64,000 bases of DNA from Byssothecium circinans (GCA_010015675.1 ML976986.1:137815-201814); one strand, 5' to 3'; shown: positions 21,306 to 32,559, counted from the first letter of the stretch. Numbers and translations are program-made. The notes: generated from the sequence alone by a model not told the origin.

Positions 21306-22442
21306 CTTACGGAGATAAGAGGCGTAATTGGAAAGTTTGAAAAGATGCCACTGTATTCTTTACTGATAGGTTGTTGAATTCAGTCAGTTTCGCAAGAGTG
21401 GGGAGTTAGCGCAAGACCTTGGGATGAAGGTGCTCGAATGAAGCTTTGTAGAGTGTGCATGGCATTATTTGGAAGCGTGTCGTCCCAGTCTACAGCAATA
21501 GCGGAGATACTGCCTTCATCCCCATCGATGTGCTGTTTGCTGTCGCATTCGCTAATGGTGACGGGATGATGGCAAGCAAGTGCGATGTTCTCCCGATACC
21601 GGACCGGAGGTTCTGCCAATTAGTCATCGTCACTTGTGTTGATCCTACACATTTCACCACTTTCGTCATTCACTATATCTTGGGATAACCATGGCGCAGA
21701 AACACTTGCTGTCGGTATTGACCTATCTAAAGAAAGCTTGCAAAGACTTGCAAGATGCATGGCGTCAAAGGGCTAAACAAACGCCCGATGCAAGCATAAT
21801 TGTGCCGTCCCACCGAGAAAGACGGTAGACGGATCGACGACCAGTGACCCGTAGGTAGGTCGGGAAGCTCCGAGAAGGATTGAAGCAAACATGAAACATA
21901 TGAAGTGTTGCCGCTCTTTCGACAAACAACAGGAGGAGTGCGAGAAAGAAAGAACAAATCGCCTCCCCGCTTTCAGGATATGTATCCTGACCATTTTTCT
22001 CCACCGCACAAGGCCGAGACTTTGGAAATGTAAAACAAGCCGTTAGGTGTACAAAGCAGTCCTCAAGATCGGAACAACTCCACCACTGCTCGATAATAGC
22101 CCATTGAAAAGGCCGAAAAGTTCGAAAGAAAAAAAAAGGAAAGGTAAAACCCACCAGGTGTGTACAAAAGCATGTACAGAGCGTATCTCAAGGTCGACAC
22201 AGCTCCACCAGTGCTCCATTAAAGCCAGCCGAAAAGGCCGCGACTTTCGAAATGAGAAAAACCCGTCAGGCGTACAAAGCGTTCCTCGAGGTTGAAACAG
22301 CTCCATCCGTGCTTGCTAAAGGTTAGTCGAAAAGGCCGAAACATTAGATAACGCTGAAAATCACTAATGCAAAGCGCTTACCGTAATTGAACCAGCTCCA
22401 GCAGTGCTGGGCAAAGACCATCAGTGCATCGAGATATCCAGA
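21306..22442. other. Intergenic, about 1.1 kb, with a degenerate tandem repeat
   Basis: No gene is accepted here. The proximal 400 bases after 22011 are a four-copy degenerate tandem repeat (separate entry) that ends at the 3' end of the F-box gene. Open frames on the minus strand across it only reflect the repeat. Confidence 0.5.
22011..22430. repeat. Four-copy degenerate tandem repeat, unit about 97-122 bases
   Basis: Each copy begins AGGCCG (22011, about 22109, about 22229, about 22335). It continues with a GACTTTNGAAATG-like block, then CGTNAGGNGTACAAAGC, TCCTCNAG and ANACAGCTCCANCNNTGCT. Copies 1 and 3 align almost without gaps; copy 2 carries a poly-A insertion; copy 4 is the most diverged. 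The array stops about 10 bases before the F-box stop codon. Confidence 0.78.
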
Positions 22443-24203
22443 TCAAAACTCATACGTCTCGAGATACGGCTCGAAGCCGTCCTCATCGTCGCCCACTGCT
22501 TCCATGCTGCTCGAGTAATTGAGCGGTCTAGGATTGTCGATGTTGAATTCGATGCCGCTCTCTTTCAGTTCAGTCTTGAGCTTCTCGACGATGGGGAGGA
22601 CGTCTTTCGACAGCGTGGATTGATCGTATAAGAAGAAACTCAGCTTCTTGCACTCGGGCATCGGTTGCAGGAATTCCTTGATGGTCGTGGTGCTGTCATC
22701 CGAGGCCAATTCTTCGAGTAGTCGCTCCATGAAGACTCGCTTCACGTTGTTGAAGGTGAGTTTCTCAATGCTGGGCGGCAGTACCTGGTCCGGGATCTTG
22801 AAGAATTCTTCGATCGCGTTGGTTGCCGGTGTATCGTCGTCTTCCGATGGATCGTTGTCTGCCAATGGAACAGTCATTGCAAATGGACCAACCATTGCAA
22901 ATGGATCAATCATTGCAAATGGATTGTTTTCTGCCGATAAATCGTTTGGTGGCGACAACTCTTCGCCAGCCGACAAAACAAGTGTATTTTTCTGCGAATG
23001 GAGCATGCCTGCCATCGAATTGATCATGATGTTCAAGTCGATGTCGAGCTCCTTGAGGCAAGCGTTGTCCTTCAGAGAGCCAAAGGGATGCTTTGTGTCG
23101 ATAGGCTGTCGGTAGGTGAGCCATTCTTCGGGTCGGCTCCACCATACTTCCAACTCAAGGTTCTCAAGAGATGGCACGACTTCTGATAGACTTGTCGTGA
23201 ATATCTGCATGTAAGCGGTATTATACCAGTCCTCTACCTCCAATATCTTGTGCAGAATCAGCGTCTGAAGTCCGCGGAAGTATCCACTTCCGAGGTTGTG
23301 AAGCAAGTGCGACGGCGTAATCGAGACCATGTTCAATTCCAAGGTTTGCAGGCATGGCGGCAGGTTCAGGCAGGTGGTTTCCCAGTCGGGGTAGTATGGG
23401 CTGCGGAAGTTTGGAACATAGCCATCCGGTTGAGGGATGGTGTATTCAAACTTTTCAAGAGAGATGTTGGAAAAACTAACACTCTCAACATTCGGTGGTA
23501 AAGGAGCCCATTGGTATCCTTGGTTGCCTTCATCCATCCTCGGAACACCGATTCGAGTCAGATCTTGGAGTTTCGATAATGGGCGTGGCTCCCCAGATGC
23601 ATCAACCTTGGTGGGCTGATGATAAGTCAAGATCGAATCAAGAGCCAAATCGATCGTCTCGGAGTCCCAAGGAATACTGAGCTCCTCGATGTTGATGGCG
23701 AGGCCAAGGATGACGGCGAGGCAGGCGCCGAGCGCCGGCCGAGTGCCTACAACATCGTCGACGCAGTAGTCCTTGCAGATTCGTGGTAGCCTGGGCCAAT
23801 TGAAATGGAGGATGTCCTCCAATTGACCCGGGAAGATGGCGAACTCTTCGGAGAGTTTGATCTTGGTCTCCTTCAAGCGCAAGTCCTTCTCTTCTTTGTC
23901 GCTCCGAACTTCCTCGGCTTCCTGCACATCATCATTGCCCCAAACTCCCCTCCAGACTTGCAGTTTTATAATGATGCTCTTTATATTCTTGGCAAGATTG
24001 GGGTACTTAAGGCATTGGAAGAGGAGTTGCTTCACCTTTAAGCCACTTCGCGTGGTGAAGTTCACATTGACATAGAGAAATGGTCTCGCGACCGTGAGCC
24101 AATGCCTGGAAACCTGGCAAAGCGCTACTAGACTGGCGGCATCAAGCTCGCTCGCAATCTGATTATCAATCTCATTCGGAAGGTCTGAAATGGTTGCTGG
24201 CAT
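22443..24203 (-). CDS. F-box protein with leucine-rich-like body
   Basis: A single ATG-started frame of 586 residues (ATG at 24203). The N-terminus is an F-box: ISDLPNEIDNQIASELDAA then LVALCQVSRHWLTVARPFLY (residues 5-44). The body has irregular leucine-rich segments (LSIPWDSETIDLALDSIL, LQTLELNMVSI, LQTLILHKILEV, LENLELEVWW). Together these suggest a substrate adaptor of an SCF ubiquitin ligase binding Skp1 through the F-box; the substrate is unknown. Residues about 425-450 contain a hexapeptide repeat (PFAMID, PFAMVG, PFAMTV) from an 18-base tandem repeat, inside an acidic disordered insertion. No intron is needed. The gene is flanked by a tandem repeat array at its 3' end. Confidence 0.85.
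   Translation of the reverse strand: MPATISDLPNEIDNQIASELDAASLVALCQVSRHWLTVARPFLYVNVNFTTRSGLKVKQLLFQCLKYPNLAKNIKSIIIKLQVWRGVWGNDDVQEAEEVRSDKEEKDLRLKETKIKLSEEFAIFPGQLEDILHFNWPRLPRICKDYCVDDVVGTRPALGACLAVILGLAINIEELSIPWDSETIDLALDSILTYHQPTKVDASGEPRPLSKLQDLTRIGVPRMDEGNQGYQWAPLPPNVESVSFSNISLEKFEYTIPQPDGYVPNFRSPYYPDWETTCLNLPPCLQTLELNMVSITPSHLLHNLGSGYFRGLQTLILHKILEVEDWYNTAYMQIFTTSLSEVVPSLENLELEVWWSRPEEWLTYRQPIDTKHPFGSLKDNACLKELDIDLNIMINSMAGMLHSQKNTLVLSAGEELSPPNDLSAENNPFAMIDPFAMVGPFAMTVPLADNDPSEDDDTPATNAIEEFFKIPDQVLPPSIEKLTFNNVKRVFMERLLEELASDDSTTTIKEFLQPMPECKKLSFFLYDQSTLSKDVLPIVEKLKTELKESGIEFNIDNPRPLNYSSSMEAVGDDEDGFEPYLETYEF
22875..22928 (-). repeat. 18-base tandem repeat, three units, inside the F-box gene
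   Basis: On the plus strand each unit starts CATTGCAAATGGA (22875, 22893, 22911). It keeps the reading frame and encodes the PFAM-containing hexapeptides, so the copy number can vary without frameshift. Confidence 0.85.
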
Positions 24204-25879
24204 TCTTGCGGTGGTGGGCGGTGCTGTCGTGGTTATGGTGGTCGTAATGTAAGTTGATGAAGGTGGGTGGAAAGTTCAGTCGTGAGCGAAAATCTTTTGT
24301 GCGAGCTCGACGATTTAGGCTGCCAAGCATGGGACGCGTCGTGAACGCACTGTTCACAAAATTGCAATCGCAAACGCGAACGACGGGCCGCACGTGAAAC
24401 CGTTAGGCACCACTGGAGGCGGTGTGCCTGGGCCGGGTGCCTCTAAACCATCGACTTTGAGGCAAAAGAAAGGAACCAGAGTCGATATTGAGGCAGACAA
24501 CTTTTGACTTCGATGGTTTGAAGTCCTGTCATCGATTCGCTGCGCCCATTTTCGTATGAAGCTCCATTCACACTGGTTTCCGATTCAGAACTAGTCCAAT
24601 CCGTCAGTCCGGCCAACTATTCCTCACACCCAGCAACACTCTATGCTCTTTTTCGTCCCATGTAGATTGAAAAAGGCTTGCTCGTACTCGGAAAAGCGAG
24701 GTTCCTTTCGCTCTCAGGCCGCATTCGTCCACTCAAGTGGCACGCTTATGCCCACGATTCCCAGCCAGTAGTCGCGTAATCGATAGCATCCAAGCAAAGA
24801 ATATTCCAATACATCATCCAAGCCAAAGGTACTACGCAGACATGCATCTTAATAGATACGTTATTGAAAAATGCTTGATCGCCATCCGATCGTCCCACAA
24901 GTCTCAAAAGACCAACGCCTTGCAGTGCGGAAAAAATCCCGTCACCTGCCGACGATGTCGCAAGACGCTTCTCTGATATGATCACTTAAGGATTTGATGG
25001 CCTCTGTCGCTATCGTGTGGCCCTGTTTGCAATATGTACTGCGCAGAGTTCAGGGTTGAGAGATGAAGTGAGGCTCAGATTTGCTGGCAAAGGGTTTGAG
25101 TATGTCAACAAAAGAGCAGCAGGGGATATGTTTATAACATGTCACTCAACGATCTTCACAAGCTATCGACATTTGGGTGGCAGGGAATTTTTGAGACTAC
25201 GTCCACACGTGGTGTGCGCTATGAAGGCAGGGAAGCATACTGATATCAATCCTATCCGCTGCAAAGTTCAAATATCTCAAGAGCGCTATGTTATTGACAG
25301 AAAGGGGGATGAAGTCTGTAGGAATTTTCAGTTTGTGAAAAAAAGGGAAGCATATGCAGACGTCTGAGACCTAGCTGTAACACCTACTTGCTTACAGATG
25401 CCATGGCTCTTTCCTCATCTGACAAGACCCAAATTGCATGTGTACCATTTCGAAACAATCACACCCATAAGCCGCCTTGACTCCAGAATGGGATTGTGCA
25501 GACCCCAACTGCACTGCAGTCTAACAAATCGATGTTGAAAGCGGCGCAAGCTTTGCCATGAAACACATAGCCCGTGAATATGTCCCCTTTTCTCGTCTTC
25601 AGCAGTGACAGCCTGCCAGCACGACCGCAACTTCCGATTATCGGTGTGGGCGTCGGTCCCCTCAGTCGCTCGCACGCACGCACGGCCACCAGCAAACAAC
25701 CCGCTACTCGCGGCTTGCACCCCACAATCTTGCTTATCACGACAACACGTTCGCCATCATCTCCCCATTCACACACCGGAACCTGCTGACGATACCGAGT
25801 TCCCAGAATTCAAAGATAAGAGTGCGGGTCGTGCACATTACCGCCGTTGCTTCCTAGACCAAAGGTTTACAACGTCGCA
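24204..25879. other. Intergenic, about 1.7 kb
   Basis: No gene accepted. The first part is the promoter of the F-box gene. From 25600 to 25880 there is an open plus-strand frame ending FPEFKDKSAGRAHYRR and more; it could be an upstream exon of the next gene, but I found no good splice that joins it, so it is left out. Confidence 0.4.
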
Positions 25880-27504
25880 ATGATGGCGGAGTTTGAGTGT
25901 TTGCTCCAGGAATACAGTCTTGCGCCGTCGCATGAAACCGACTTCGAGGATGGTTGCATCACTATCGATGTTACTCTGGAGGAGGATAGCCCGTGTACGA
26001 ATTCGCTGGAGCACATGAGCCACCAGGTCGATGAACTGCTGAGACGGGAGGAGGGCCAGACATGGCCACGCTAGTAAGGCAATCTGCCAAAAGCATTTTG
26101 GAAAGTTCGACGAACTTACCTCAATTGCAGCATGGACTCGGCTACGAAGTTGTATGTGGTGGGAACTTGGAGCTGCGCCTTCCCGACCGACCACGAGGAG
26201 CGCGACAAAGGCGTAAAGAAGATGTGTGAGCTCATCAAAGAACTGAAGGATTTGGAGGAGCTTACGTATGTTACCATTTCCCTCACTTGACTCTTTACTT
26301 ACATGACCAGATGGATCTCCGAACTACCTTTCATGAGCACCATCTTTGATCTTCTCCCGAAGACCCTGGCTAAACTCATTGTCGACGTAAGCCAGCCTAT
26401 CAAGGTTTCCTCAGATTCTCGCCCCATGTACATCACCCAAGACGACATGAAGCCTTTGTTGGATTTCACAAACTTGCGCGAACTCCGTGTTTTCGGTATG
26501 CGGGATTCTTTCCAAGCTATCGTGTGGGAGACCGTCTTCCGCAACGGACGAAAACATAGCATGGACGTCTTGGATCTTCGCATGGCTTCGCCTCCTCTTG
26601 TCCGAAAGGATGACTGGATCAAGGCCGAGGAAGTCGTTGGACTCAATGTCATGGATACCGAATTCCAAGACTACAAGGGCATCGACGGAAAGGGCGTTCT
26701 TCACTATAGCCACGGAACCGGAGAATACCTCGACGACTACTGTATGCGCAAGGCACGCATTGCTTCTGGGCTCGACGAGAGTAAGCCGTTGCCGCTGTGG
26801 TATACCGACCCCAACCTTATAGCTCTTCTAGGACTAACCATGTGCTCAGGTGTCTCAAGCTCGATGGTTTTGTCATCGACCGCCTCCCGCTGGAACGTGA
26901 GCTGAGTCAAGTCGTCCTGTTGACATGCGGAAAGCATTGCATCGATGCTGGTCTGCGGGCACCTAGGATTCAACGTTCGTCTACCTACAATAAGTGGGGC
27001 GCCAGCGTCGGTAATGAAGCCAACCACTGCTTCATTGTCTGGCCTAAATGGCGCGCTATCTTCGACAACGAGGGTCAGCTACTAGATCCGGATGGAAAGC
27101 CACATTTATCGCAGCTGTCTGGCACCGAGAAGCTGACCGAAGCCAACCTCGAGCTCAAGCGCATGAGCGAGTCTTCTGACGAGGATGCCGGCGGTATGGA
27201 GGTGGACCTGACGTCTACCGTCACTTTACGAGGCTCCACCGTACCTAGTCCGAAATCAGAAGTCTCTCCTACTGAAATGCCGAATATTACCATCGTAGTC
27301 GAGGATGTGGACGCCAAGTTGGATACGGCGTCCAACGCATCGGTTCGTGGTTCAGCCGTGCCCACCTCGACCTCCGCTGCAGAGCGTCTGGAGTATTTCA
27401 ATAGGAATGATTCGGCGGGAGACACAACGTGGAAGGATAAAGTAGGTGGGAAGAGGATGTCGCTGGGCAGGACTGCCAGCTCGGAAACGATGACGACACC
27501 TTGA
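25880..27504 (+). CDS. Conserved fungal protein of unknown function (GMRDSFQ/GTGEYLDD family)
   Basis: Four exons, 25880-26073, 26131-26265, 26311-26799 and 26850-27504, with introns of 57, 45 and 50 bases (the last with a GACTAAC branch point), give about 490 residues. Joining restores phrases such as TWPRYMDSATKLYVVGTWSC, LEELTWISELPFMSTIFDLL and PLPLWCLKLDGFVIDRLPLE. The centre has LTNLRELRVFGMRDSFQ-like leucine-rich text and GKGVLHYSHGTGEYLDDYCM; I recall this pattern from many Dothideomycete hypothetical proteins. The last 130 residues are Ser/Thr/Asp-rich and disordered. Leucine spacing resembles F-box/LRR bodies, but no F-box is visible. The start is uncertain, because an upstream exon is possible. 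The function is unknown. Confidence 0.7.
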
Positions 27505-28037
27505 GTGAGTGAGTTGATGCAACATTTTCAGAAGGCCCAGGGTGAATTATTCGTCTGGCTGGCACGTCGGCGGGCGGGACCAGCTACTTCATTAAGAGGC
27601 TAGATCATGCAATATAGGGCGGGTGCTCATGTACGGCTTCTTACGGGATTGTATTTTAAGAGTTGCAATGGAGACTTAGAATAATAAGTCTAGAAACAGG
27701 TGAAACTGTATGATTCGTTGGCAGACGGCGTTGCGGAGTCGGTATCTCACATGCCATGCACTCGCTCATGATCAGCATGATCAGTTGTTTCTCGAGATTC
27801 GTACATGGTGTTGGGTTCAAATGATCTTGAGATGAAGCTGTAGAGGTTTCACTTTCTTCTCGACACTAGCCACAGCGCCACTAGCGCCACGATTTCGTGA
27901 CATCACCCCGCATAAGCTCCCCTGTTTCCGATCGCGACCGCAGACAGCACTGCAGCAAGTACCTCTGTGCTAAATGAGTTCTCCGTCTACCATGAGGCCC
28001 TGACAACGCTTCGACAGCAGCCCGCATACCCCGCGCA
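27505..28037. other. Intergenic spacer, 0.53 kb
   Basis: No gene seen. It holds the 3' flank of the upstream gene and the promoter of the hydrolase. A short perfect palindrome-like ATGATCAGCATGATCAG lies at 27767-27783. Confidence 0.4.
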
Positions 28038-29525
28038 ATGAACGCCTACCTCCAAACCCTCAGCTACTTTTTCCGCCTGCCCTGGAAAGTCCAATGGCGA
28101 ACATTCCTAGTCCAACTACCACGATACGTACCGCTCTCAATCCTACACATCACCTCACGGAAGGGCCCGCATCCCTTCCTAATCGCGCTACCGAGTCGGA
28201 AGAACAACGTCATACCGATATACGTGTTCGTGCCCCCCGCGCCCGTTGACCTCGGACAAGATGAGCACAAACTGGTGGACAACGGCGAATGGAAGGTACC
28301 TGTGGTGCTTGACTTCCACGGCGGTGGCTTTATCATGGGGAGTCCGCTAGAGCAGGCACCATATGGTGCCATGATGTCGCGGGAGTTGGGTGCAGTCGTC
28401 ATCAGTGTGTCTTACCGCATTGGACCATTCCATCAATTCCCGGCAGCAATACATGACGCCGAGGATGTGCTTTCTGCGATTCTAGACACCGATGAGATAT
28501 CCAAGGCGGGGAAGATACTGAGGACGGAAATACAGAGGTATTTTGACATGGTCCAAAGCGACGAGAGGGGGGGAAAGAAGAAGAAGAAACACCAGATCAC
28601 GCGTACCGAAGGTATCGATACAATCACACTGGACCCGACGAGGTTGGCAATATCAGGGTTCTCGGCTGGAGGCAACATTGCGCTGAATATGGCCATGTCA
28701 ATTCCCCCATGTGCGCAGATGCTACCAACGTCGCCAACCCTTTCACCTGACCCGAGCGACCCTTCCATCGACCGGTCGATCAATCCTGCGGACACATTTT
28801 CGCCGCTTCTCCCACCACCGCGGGCACCGACAAAGCTCGACGATCCAAAAGAGCCATGGCACTCCCTCCTTCCACCCCCACAAGCACAGCCCCGAATGCT
28901 CCCCCTCCTCCTCTTCTACCCCTCGCTCGACGCACGCCTACTCCCCCACGAACGCCCTATGAAACCGCTCCCCAACGCGCTGAAAGGCGACGACAAAAAG
29001 CCACAGAAGCAAAAGATGCCGGGCCTGTTCAGCATCATGGGTCCAACCTACCTTCCCAAAAAGCTCCGAGGCCATCCGCGCGCAAGCCCTGGTCTCGTAC
29101 ACCCAGATAACATCCAAAAGAATGCCGCCATATTCCTCGTCCTCCCCGAGAACGACTCGCTCGCCGTGCAGTCTGATGTGTGGGTAGACCAGATGAACAC
29201 GAGCGGTTGGAATGGCCCCGTGCGATTCGGCGACGGGCGGGAAAATGATTGGAATGGCGCTTCTGGGGGGCCTTCGATGACGCAGAGTCGTTCCAACGGC
29301 GGACTGGAAGTCTGGCATGCGCCGGAGTGTCCGCATGGATGGACGCAGTTCCCTGAGCCATGGCTCAGGAAGCACGCGAAGAAGGAGCGATTACTGGTGT
29401 TTGATAGAACATTGGAGTTTGTCAAGGAGAAATGGAAAATGGAGCTACCTGTTGAGAGGTCGGGAAATAATAATCCGGAACTGCGGCCTTTGGAGATTCC
29501 GGGGAGGTTTCAAGGGCTGAGTTGA
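28038..29525 (+). CDS. Alpha/beta-hydrolase, hormone-sensitive-lipase-like esterase
   Basis: A single exon of 495 residues. The oxyanion-hole motif DFHGGGFIMGSP is near residue 94, with the nucleophile elbow SGFSAGGNIALNMA near residue 207 and a C-terminal His candidate in CPHGWTQFPEPWL near residue 431. The family signature is usually GDSAGG; here the residue before Ser is Phe, so the canonical Asp is lost although the Ser and Gly pair remain. Between the elbow and the C-terminus there is a long Pro-rich insertion (residues 230-345, with SPDPSDPS and PPPQAQP) that is unusual for the fold. There is no signal peptide, so a cytosolic or lipid-droplet enzyme is likely. The substrate is unknown; lipase/esterase is the safest call. 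Confidence 0.84.
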   Translation: MNAYLQTLSYFFRLPWKVQWRTFLVQLPRYVPLSILHITSRKGPHPFLIALPSRKNNVIPIYVFVPPAPVDLGQDEHKLVDNGEWKVPVVLDFHGGGFIMGSPLEQAPYGAMMSRELGAVVISVSYRIGPFHQFPAAIHDAEDVLSAILDTDEISKAGKILRTEIQRYFDMVQSDERGGKKKKKHQITRTEGIDTITLDPTRLAISGFSAGGNIALNMAMSIPPCAQMLPTSPTLSPDPSDPSIDRSINPADTFSPLLPPPRAPTKLDDPKEPWHSLLPPPQAQPRMLPLLLFYPSLDARLLPHERPMKPLPNALKGDDKKPQKQKMPGLFSIMGPTYLPKKLRGHPRASPGLVHPDNIQKNAAIFLVLPENDSLAVQSDVWVDQMNTSGWNGPVRFGDGRENDWNGASGGPSMTQSRSNGGLEVWHAPECPHGWTQFPEPWLRKHAKKERLLVFDRTLEFVKEKWKMELPVERSGNNNPELRPLEIPGRFQGLS

Positions 29526-29904
29526 GTGGCGTGGAGTTGTGGTGAAAGACTGGACTTTTGACACTTGTTGGTTAGACTTGCATGTTAGAGGTTTGTTTTG
29601 GTCGCTTGTACATATTACATTGCATTGCATTGGGAGTTATCATGGCCTGGGTCGAGCATCAGGGAGCATAGCTTACATGGGTGGGACCTTCTGACTTTGA
29701 GTTGACGGATGGTGTTGTTAAAACGGTGTTCTCTCTAAGATACATGGCTGTAGCAAAGAATAGCACAAAAATATCATTATCGACCGTACTGCCCAGTCGA
29801 AATCTTTTGAGTCTGTCTAGCGAAGGGCTGCTATTTTCAGAACGAGCGACAGTGTGCAATTCAACATGCATCGGAGCAGCTAACAACCACAACTTACCGG
29901 CCTC
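29526..29904. other. Convergent 3' spacer, 0.38 kb
   Basis: The hydrolase (plus) and RBR ligase (minus) genes converge here. No gene or clear repeat beyond a short CATTGCATTGCATT run near 29618. Confidence 0.45.
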
Positions 29905-31339
29905 CTACACTCTGTTCCTGCGACACTCCTCACAAACATTGATATAACAGTGACGACACTGCAAGATATACTTCCAATGTCTATCATCGCACATTTCACA
30001 CGTAAAACCCCTCCGTCCCGGATGAAATACACGTTGAAAGCGGCCCGGATGCTCACACTCATGGTTCTCTCTGAGCTCTTCATGGACACGACGGACGCGG
30101 TGCTGGCGCTCGACAAGGCCGAGATTGTCCTCGGCGTTTCGATCGACGATTTCTTCCGCGCGCTCTTCAAGCCTGTGTTCATCGGCTGTGTTGCACGAGC
30201 ATGTTTTCCATTTGCGGGCACAGAGGTAGCAGAACTGCGCTTTGCAGCGGCATCTGTTATGAGTCGTAAATAAGTTGTGAAGAGTTGAGGGGGAAAGGGC
30301 CTTACGTCATGTGGTAACAGCCAGTCCTGAGTTCAACAAGGCTCTTACAGCGAGGGCAAGTCTGCCAGCCTTGCTCGTGAGCCAGCTCCAGAGTCTGCTG
30401 GATTCCTGGGTCCTCTGGGCAGTCTGAATCTTTGTGGAACGTGTTCTTGCAAATTGAGCATGTCGAATGCGCGCAGTCTGAGCATACTGCGCGATGAGTA
30501 CCGTTCGTGATTTGTCGCGGCGGTATAAAAGCATTGCAAGAGTGATTAGAGCAATAGACCCTGTAGGTAGTAGTCAACTCTTCCGTCTTCGCCTCAAAGG
30601 TAGCCAAGTCGTCCGCAGACATGTACGGAGAGATCATCGAAAGGGCGATAGGCTGCCTGCAGCATTTGGGCGGAAAAAGTGACTCGTCTTTTGTGGAGCG
30701 CATGAAGAGACTGATCATGCAATCAACGCAATACCGATGGCTGCATTTGGCAGTCACCATGCGGGCGACCGGAAAACGCGAGCAACAAGCCGCACATTGA
30801 AACATCTGTGATAGCTTCCCAAAAGCATTGGCTTGACGCTCGGCAAAGCCTACGGACGGTCCGGCTTCAGTGACGGTTCCGTCATCGTCGTCAGAGAGAA
30901 ACTCCACGAAAGAGCTCGTGGCAAGAGAGCTCGACATCGTGGACATCCAGCCTTGGACTACGCTGCTCAGTTCTTTCTGGGCTGCACGAGGTGGATCTTC
31001 GGCCTCTGGATCGGAAGCACTCATTTGAATGGCTACATGTCGATCCTCTTGCGCTTGAACTTCCTTTGTAGCAAGCTCAGCGATGAGTGCACCATCGGCG
31101 TGGACGACGGCACCAATGCTTTGAGCGATTTGAACGTCGGCTAGGAACATGCGGTATTGCTCGAGCTCGGCTTGGAAGTTGGCGTAAGCGACATCGCTAT
31201 CAGGAGGTCTGTCGATGGGATGTTTCCCTTTGCTGGTTTCGGAGTAGGCATCGAGTTCCTCGAGCTGGAGGGCGAGTGCAGCAATTTCGTCTTCTAGGAA
31301 GGTGGGATGAGATGGCTGGATTGAAGAGCAATCGGTCAT
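29905..31339 (-). CDS. RBR (RING-IBR-RING) E3 ubiquitin ligase
   Basis: ATG at 31339; exons 31339-30306 and 30253-29905 with a 52-base GT-AG intron. The splice reads CYHMT/CRCKAQFCYLC, which completes RING2 and confirms it. RING1 is CAACCSRFPVARMVTAKCSH then YCVDCM and PPKCC. The IBR is YCSNHSCNAF with VCSDCAHSTCSICKNTF, and RING2 is CPRCKSLVELRTGCYHMTC with a catalytic-Cys candidate in that last block (GCYHMTCRC). The C-terminus adds another Cys/His group (CEMCDDRHW, CRHCYINVCEECRRNRV). The N-terminal 180 residues are acidic and helical. RBR ligases form a thioester with ubiquitin on RING2; the target is unknown. Family members of this size are numerous in filamentous fungi. A longer frame upstream has no ATG. 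Confidence 0.9.
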
Positions 31340-31975
31340 GTTGTTGAGACCAGAGAAAAGTACGTCGAGGATCGGAAAGGTGGCTTTCAAGAGGTGACAG
31401 AAATTACTCTGGTGGAATGCAAAGCTGGCGAAGAGCTGAAGATGGGAAGAGAAGGAGAGAACATATTTATGCTTAACATCTTTACCCCTCACATCCGTAC
31501 AAGCTCCGTGATGTTAATCGTCCGAATGGTTGATATTGTGCGGTACCCTAGTGAGTACTTTCATCGCTCCGGCATCTCTGGTAGGACACATCAATTTCTG
31601 GGCGCGTTAATAAACCGGAAGACGCGCTCAGCAGGAGTATATAATGCCTCCCAAATTTCGGGCATGAAACGTATGCGCTTGAGAGTGTGAGCGGAAAAAG
31701 GTCGCTCTCAAGTAAAAAGTTTGGATGACAAGTGAAGGACAATCCGAGGAAGGATCAGACCAGGAGTTACGTCATAGCTCCACCAATGAGGAACCCACCG
31801 TCCTGTCAGGAAAGCTCCACACCACAACGACCCGAATTTTCACTTACAATAACAAGGCTATCTCTCGCCATGCTTTCAATTTTGACACCAGCGCATAGCA
31901 CTCGAGAGAACTTGCATCGCAAGCCTCCCTAACTATACCCGTCCTTCTTTCACCACCGCTCTCAAGCATAAAAAA
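31340..31975. promoter_or_regulatory. Bidirectional intergenic promoter region
   Basis: It separates the minus-strand RBR gene and the plus-strand Ybr137w-like gene, so both promoters lie here. No coding exon is seen. C/T-rich sequence (31921-31970) precedes the plus-strand ATG. Confidence 0.5.
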
Positions 31976-32559
31976 ATGGCGGCACTACCCGAAGCTCCTC
32001 GCGACGTACGCATCCATACCCCACGCTACCCCTCTATACCTCCCCCTCAACTCCACACCAAACTAACAAATTTCAAAAGCTCGAAACCCTAGCAAAACAA
32101 CAAGACGAACTCATCCTCCCCCACTTCACAGCTGAAGATGCCTTCAACCTCGGCGTCTCGATCCGCAAACACATCACTACGCTCTATCCCACCGCACCCT
32201 GCGTGGTGAACATAGCACACGCCAACAGCGACGCGCTGCTCTTCCACTGCACGACTGCGGCCGGCGTGCAGCCCGACAACGACCAATGGGTCGCGCGGAA
32301 GCGCAGGACGGTGAAGCGATGGGGGCAGAGTAGCTGGTATATGGGACGTAAGTTCGATGGGGATGAGGAGATTTTTGCGAGGAAGTTTGTGCTCGGGGAG
32401 CAGGCGGGGGATTATGCTATTCATGGGGGCGCGGTTCCGGTTAGGGTTAAGGGTGTTGAGGGGACGGTTGCGGTGGTGGTGGTTAGTGGGTTGAGGCAGG
32501 AGGATGATCATATGGTTGTTGTTGAGGGGTTGAGGAGGCTTATTGGGGAGGCGAAGTAG
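31976..32559 (+). CDS. Ybr137w-like protein (haem-degrading/UPF0303 domain)
   Basis: Exon 1 (31976-32005) encodes MAALPEAPRD; a 74-base GT-AG intron with a CTAAC branch follows; exon 2 (32080-32559) completes 169 residues. The body reads LETLAKQQDELILPHFTAED, SIRKHITTLYPTAPCVVNIA, TVKRWGQSSWYMGRKF and GAVPVRVKGVEGTVAVVVVSGL. These match the small alpha/beta proteins of the haem-degrading (DUF336-like)/UPF0303 group that includes yeast Ybr137w, which forms decamers and is linked to the tail-anchored protein insertion pathway. No targeting sequence. A direct enzymatic role is not established for this branch. The codons of the last third are strongly G-ending (GGG, GTG, GAG). Confidence 0.85.

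Noticed and set aside
25605..25879. Upstream exon for the 25880 gene ending in a KSAGRAHYRR-type phrase
   Set aside because: The phrase looks protein-like, but the only joining donor (GTTTAC) is poor and no ATG begins the frame.
30000..30270. Plus-strand frame with hydrophobic stretches opposite the RBR second exon
   Set aside because: It is the antisense of RING2 and the C-terminal Cys group, whose splice and motifs are convincing.
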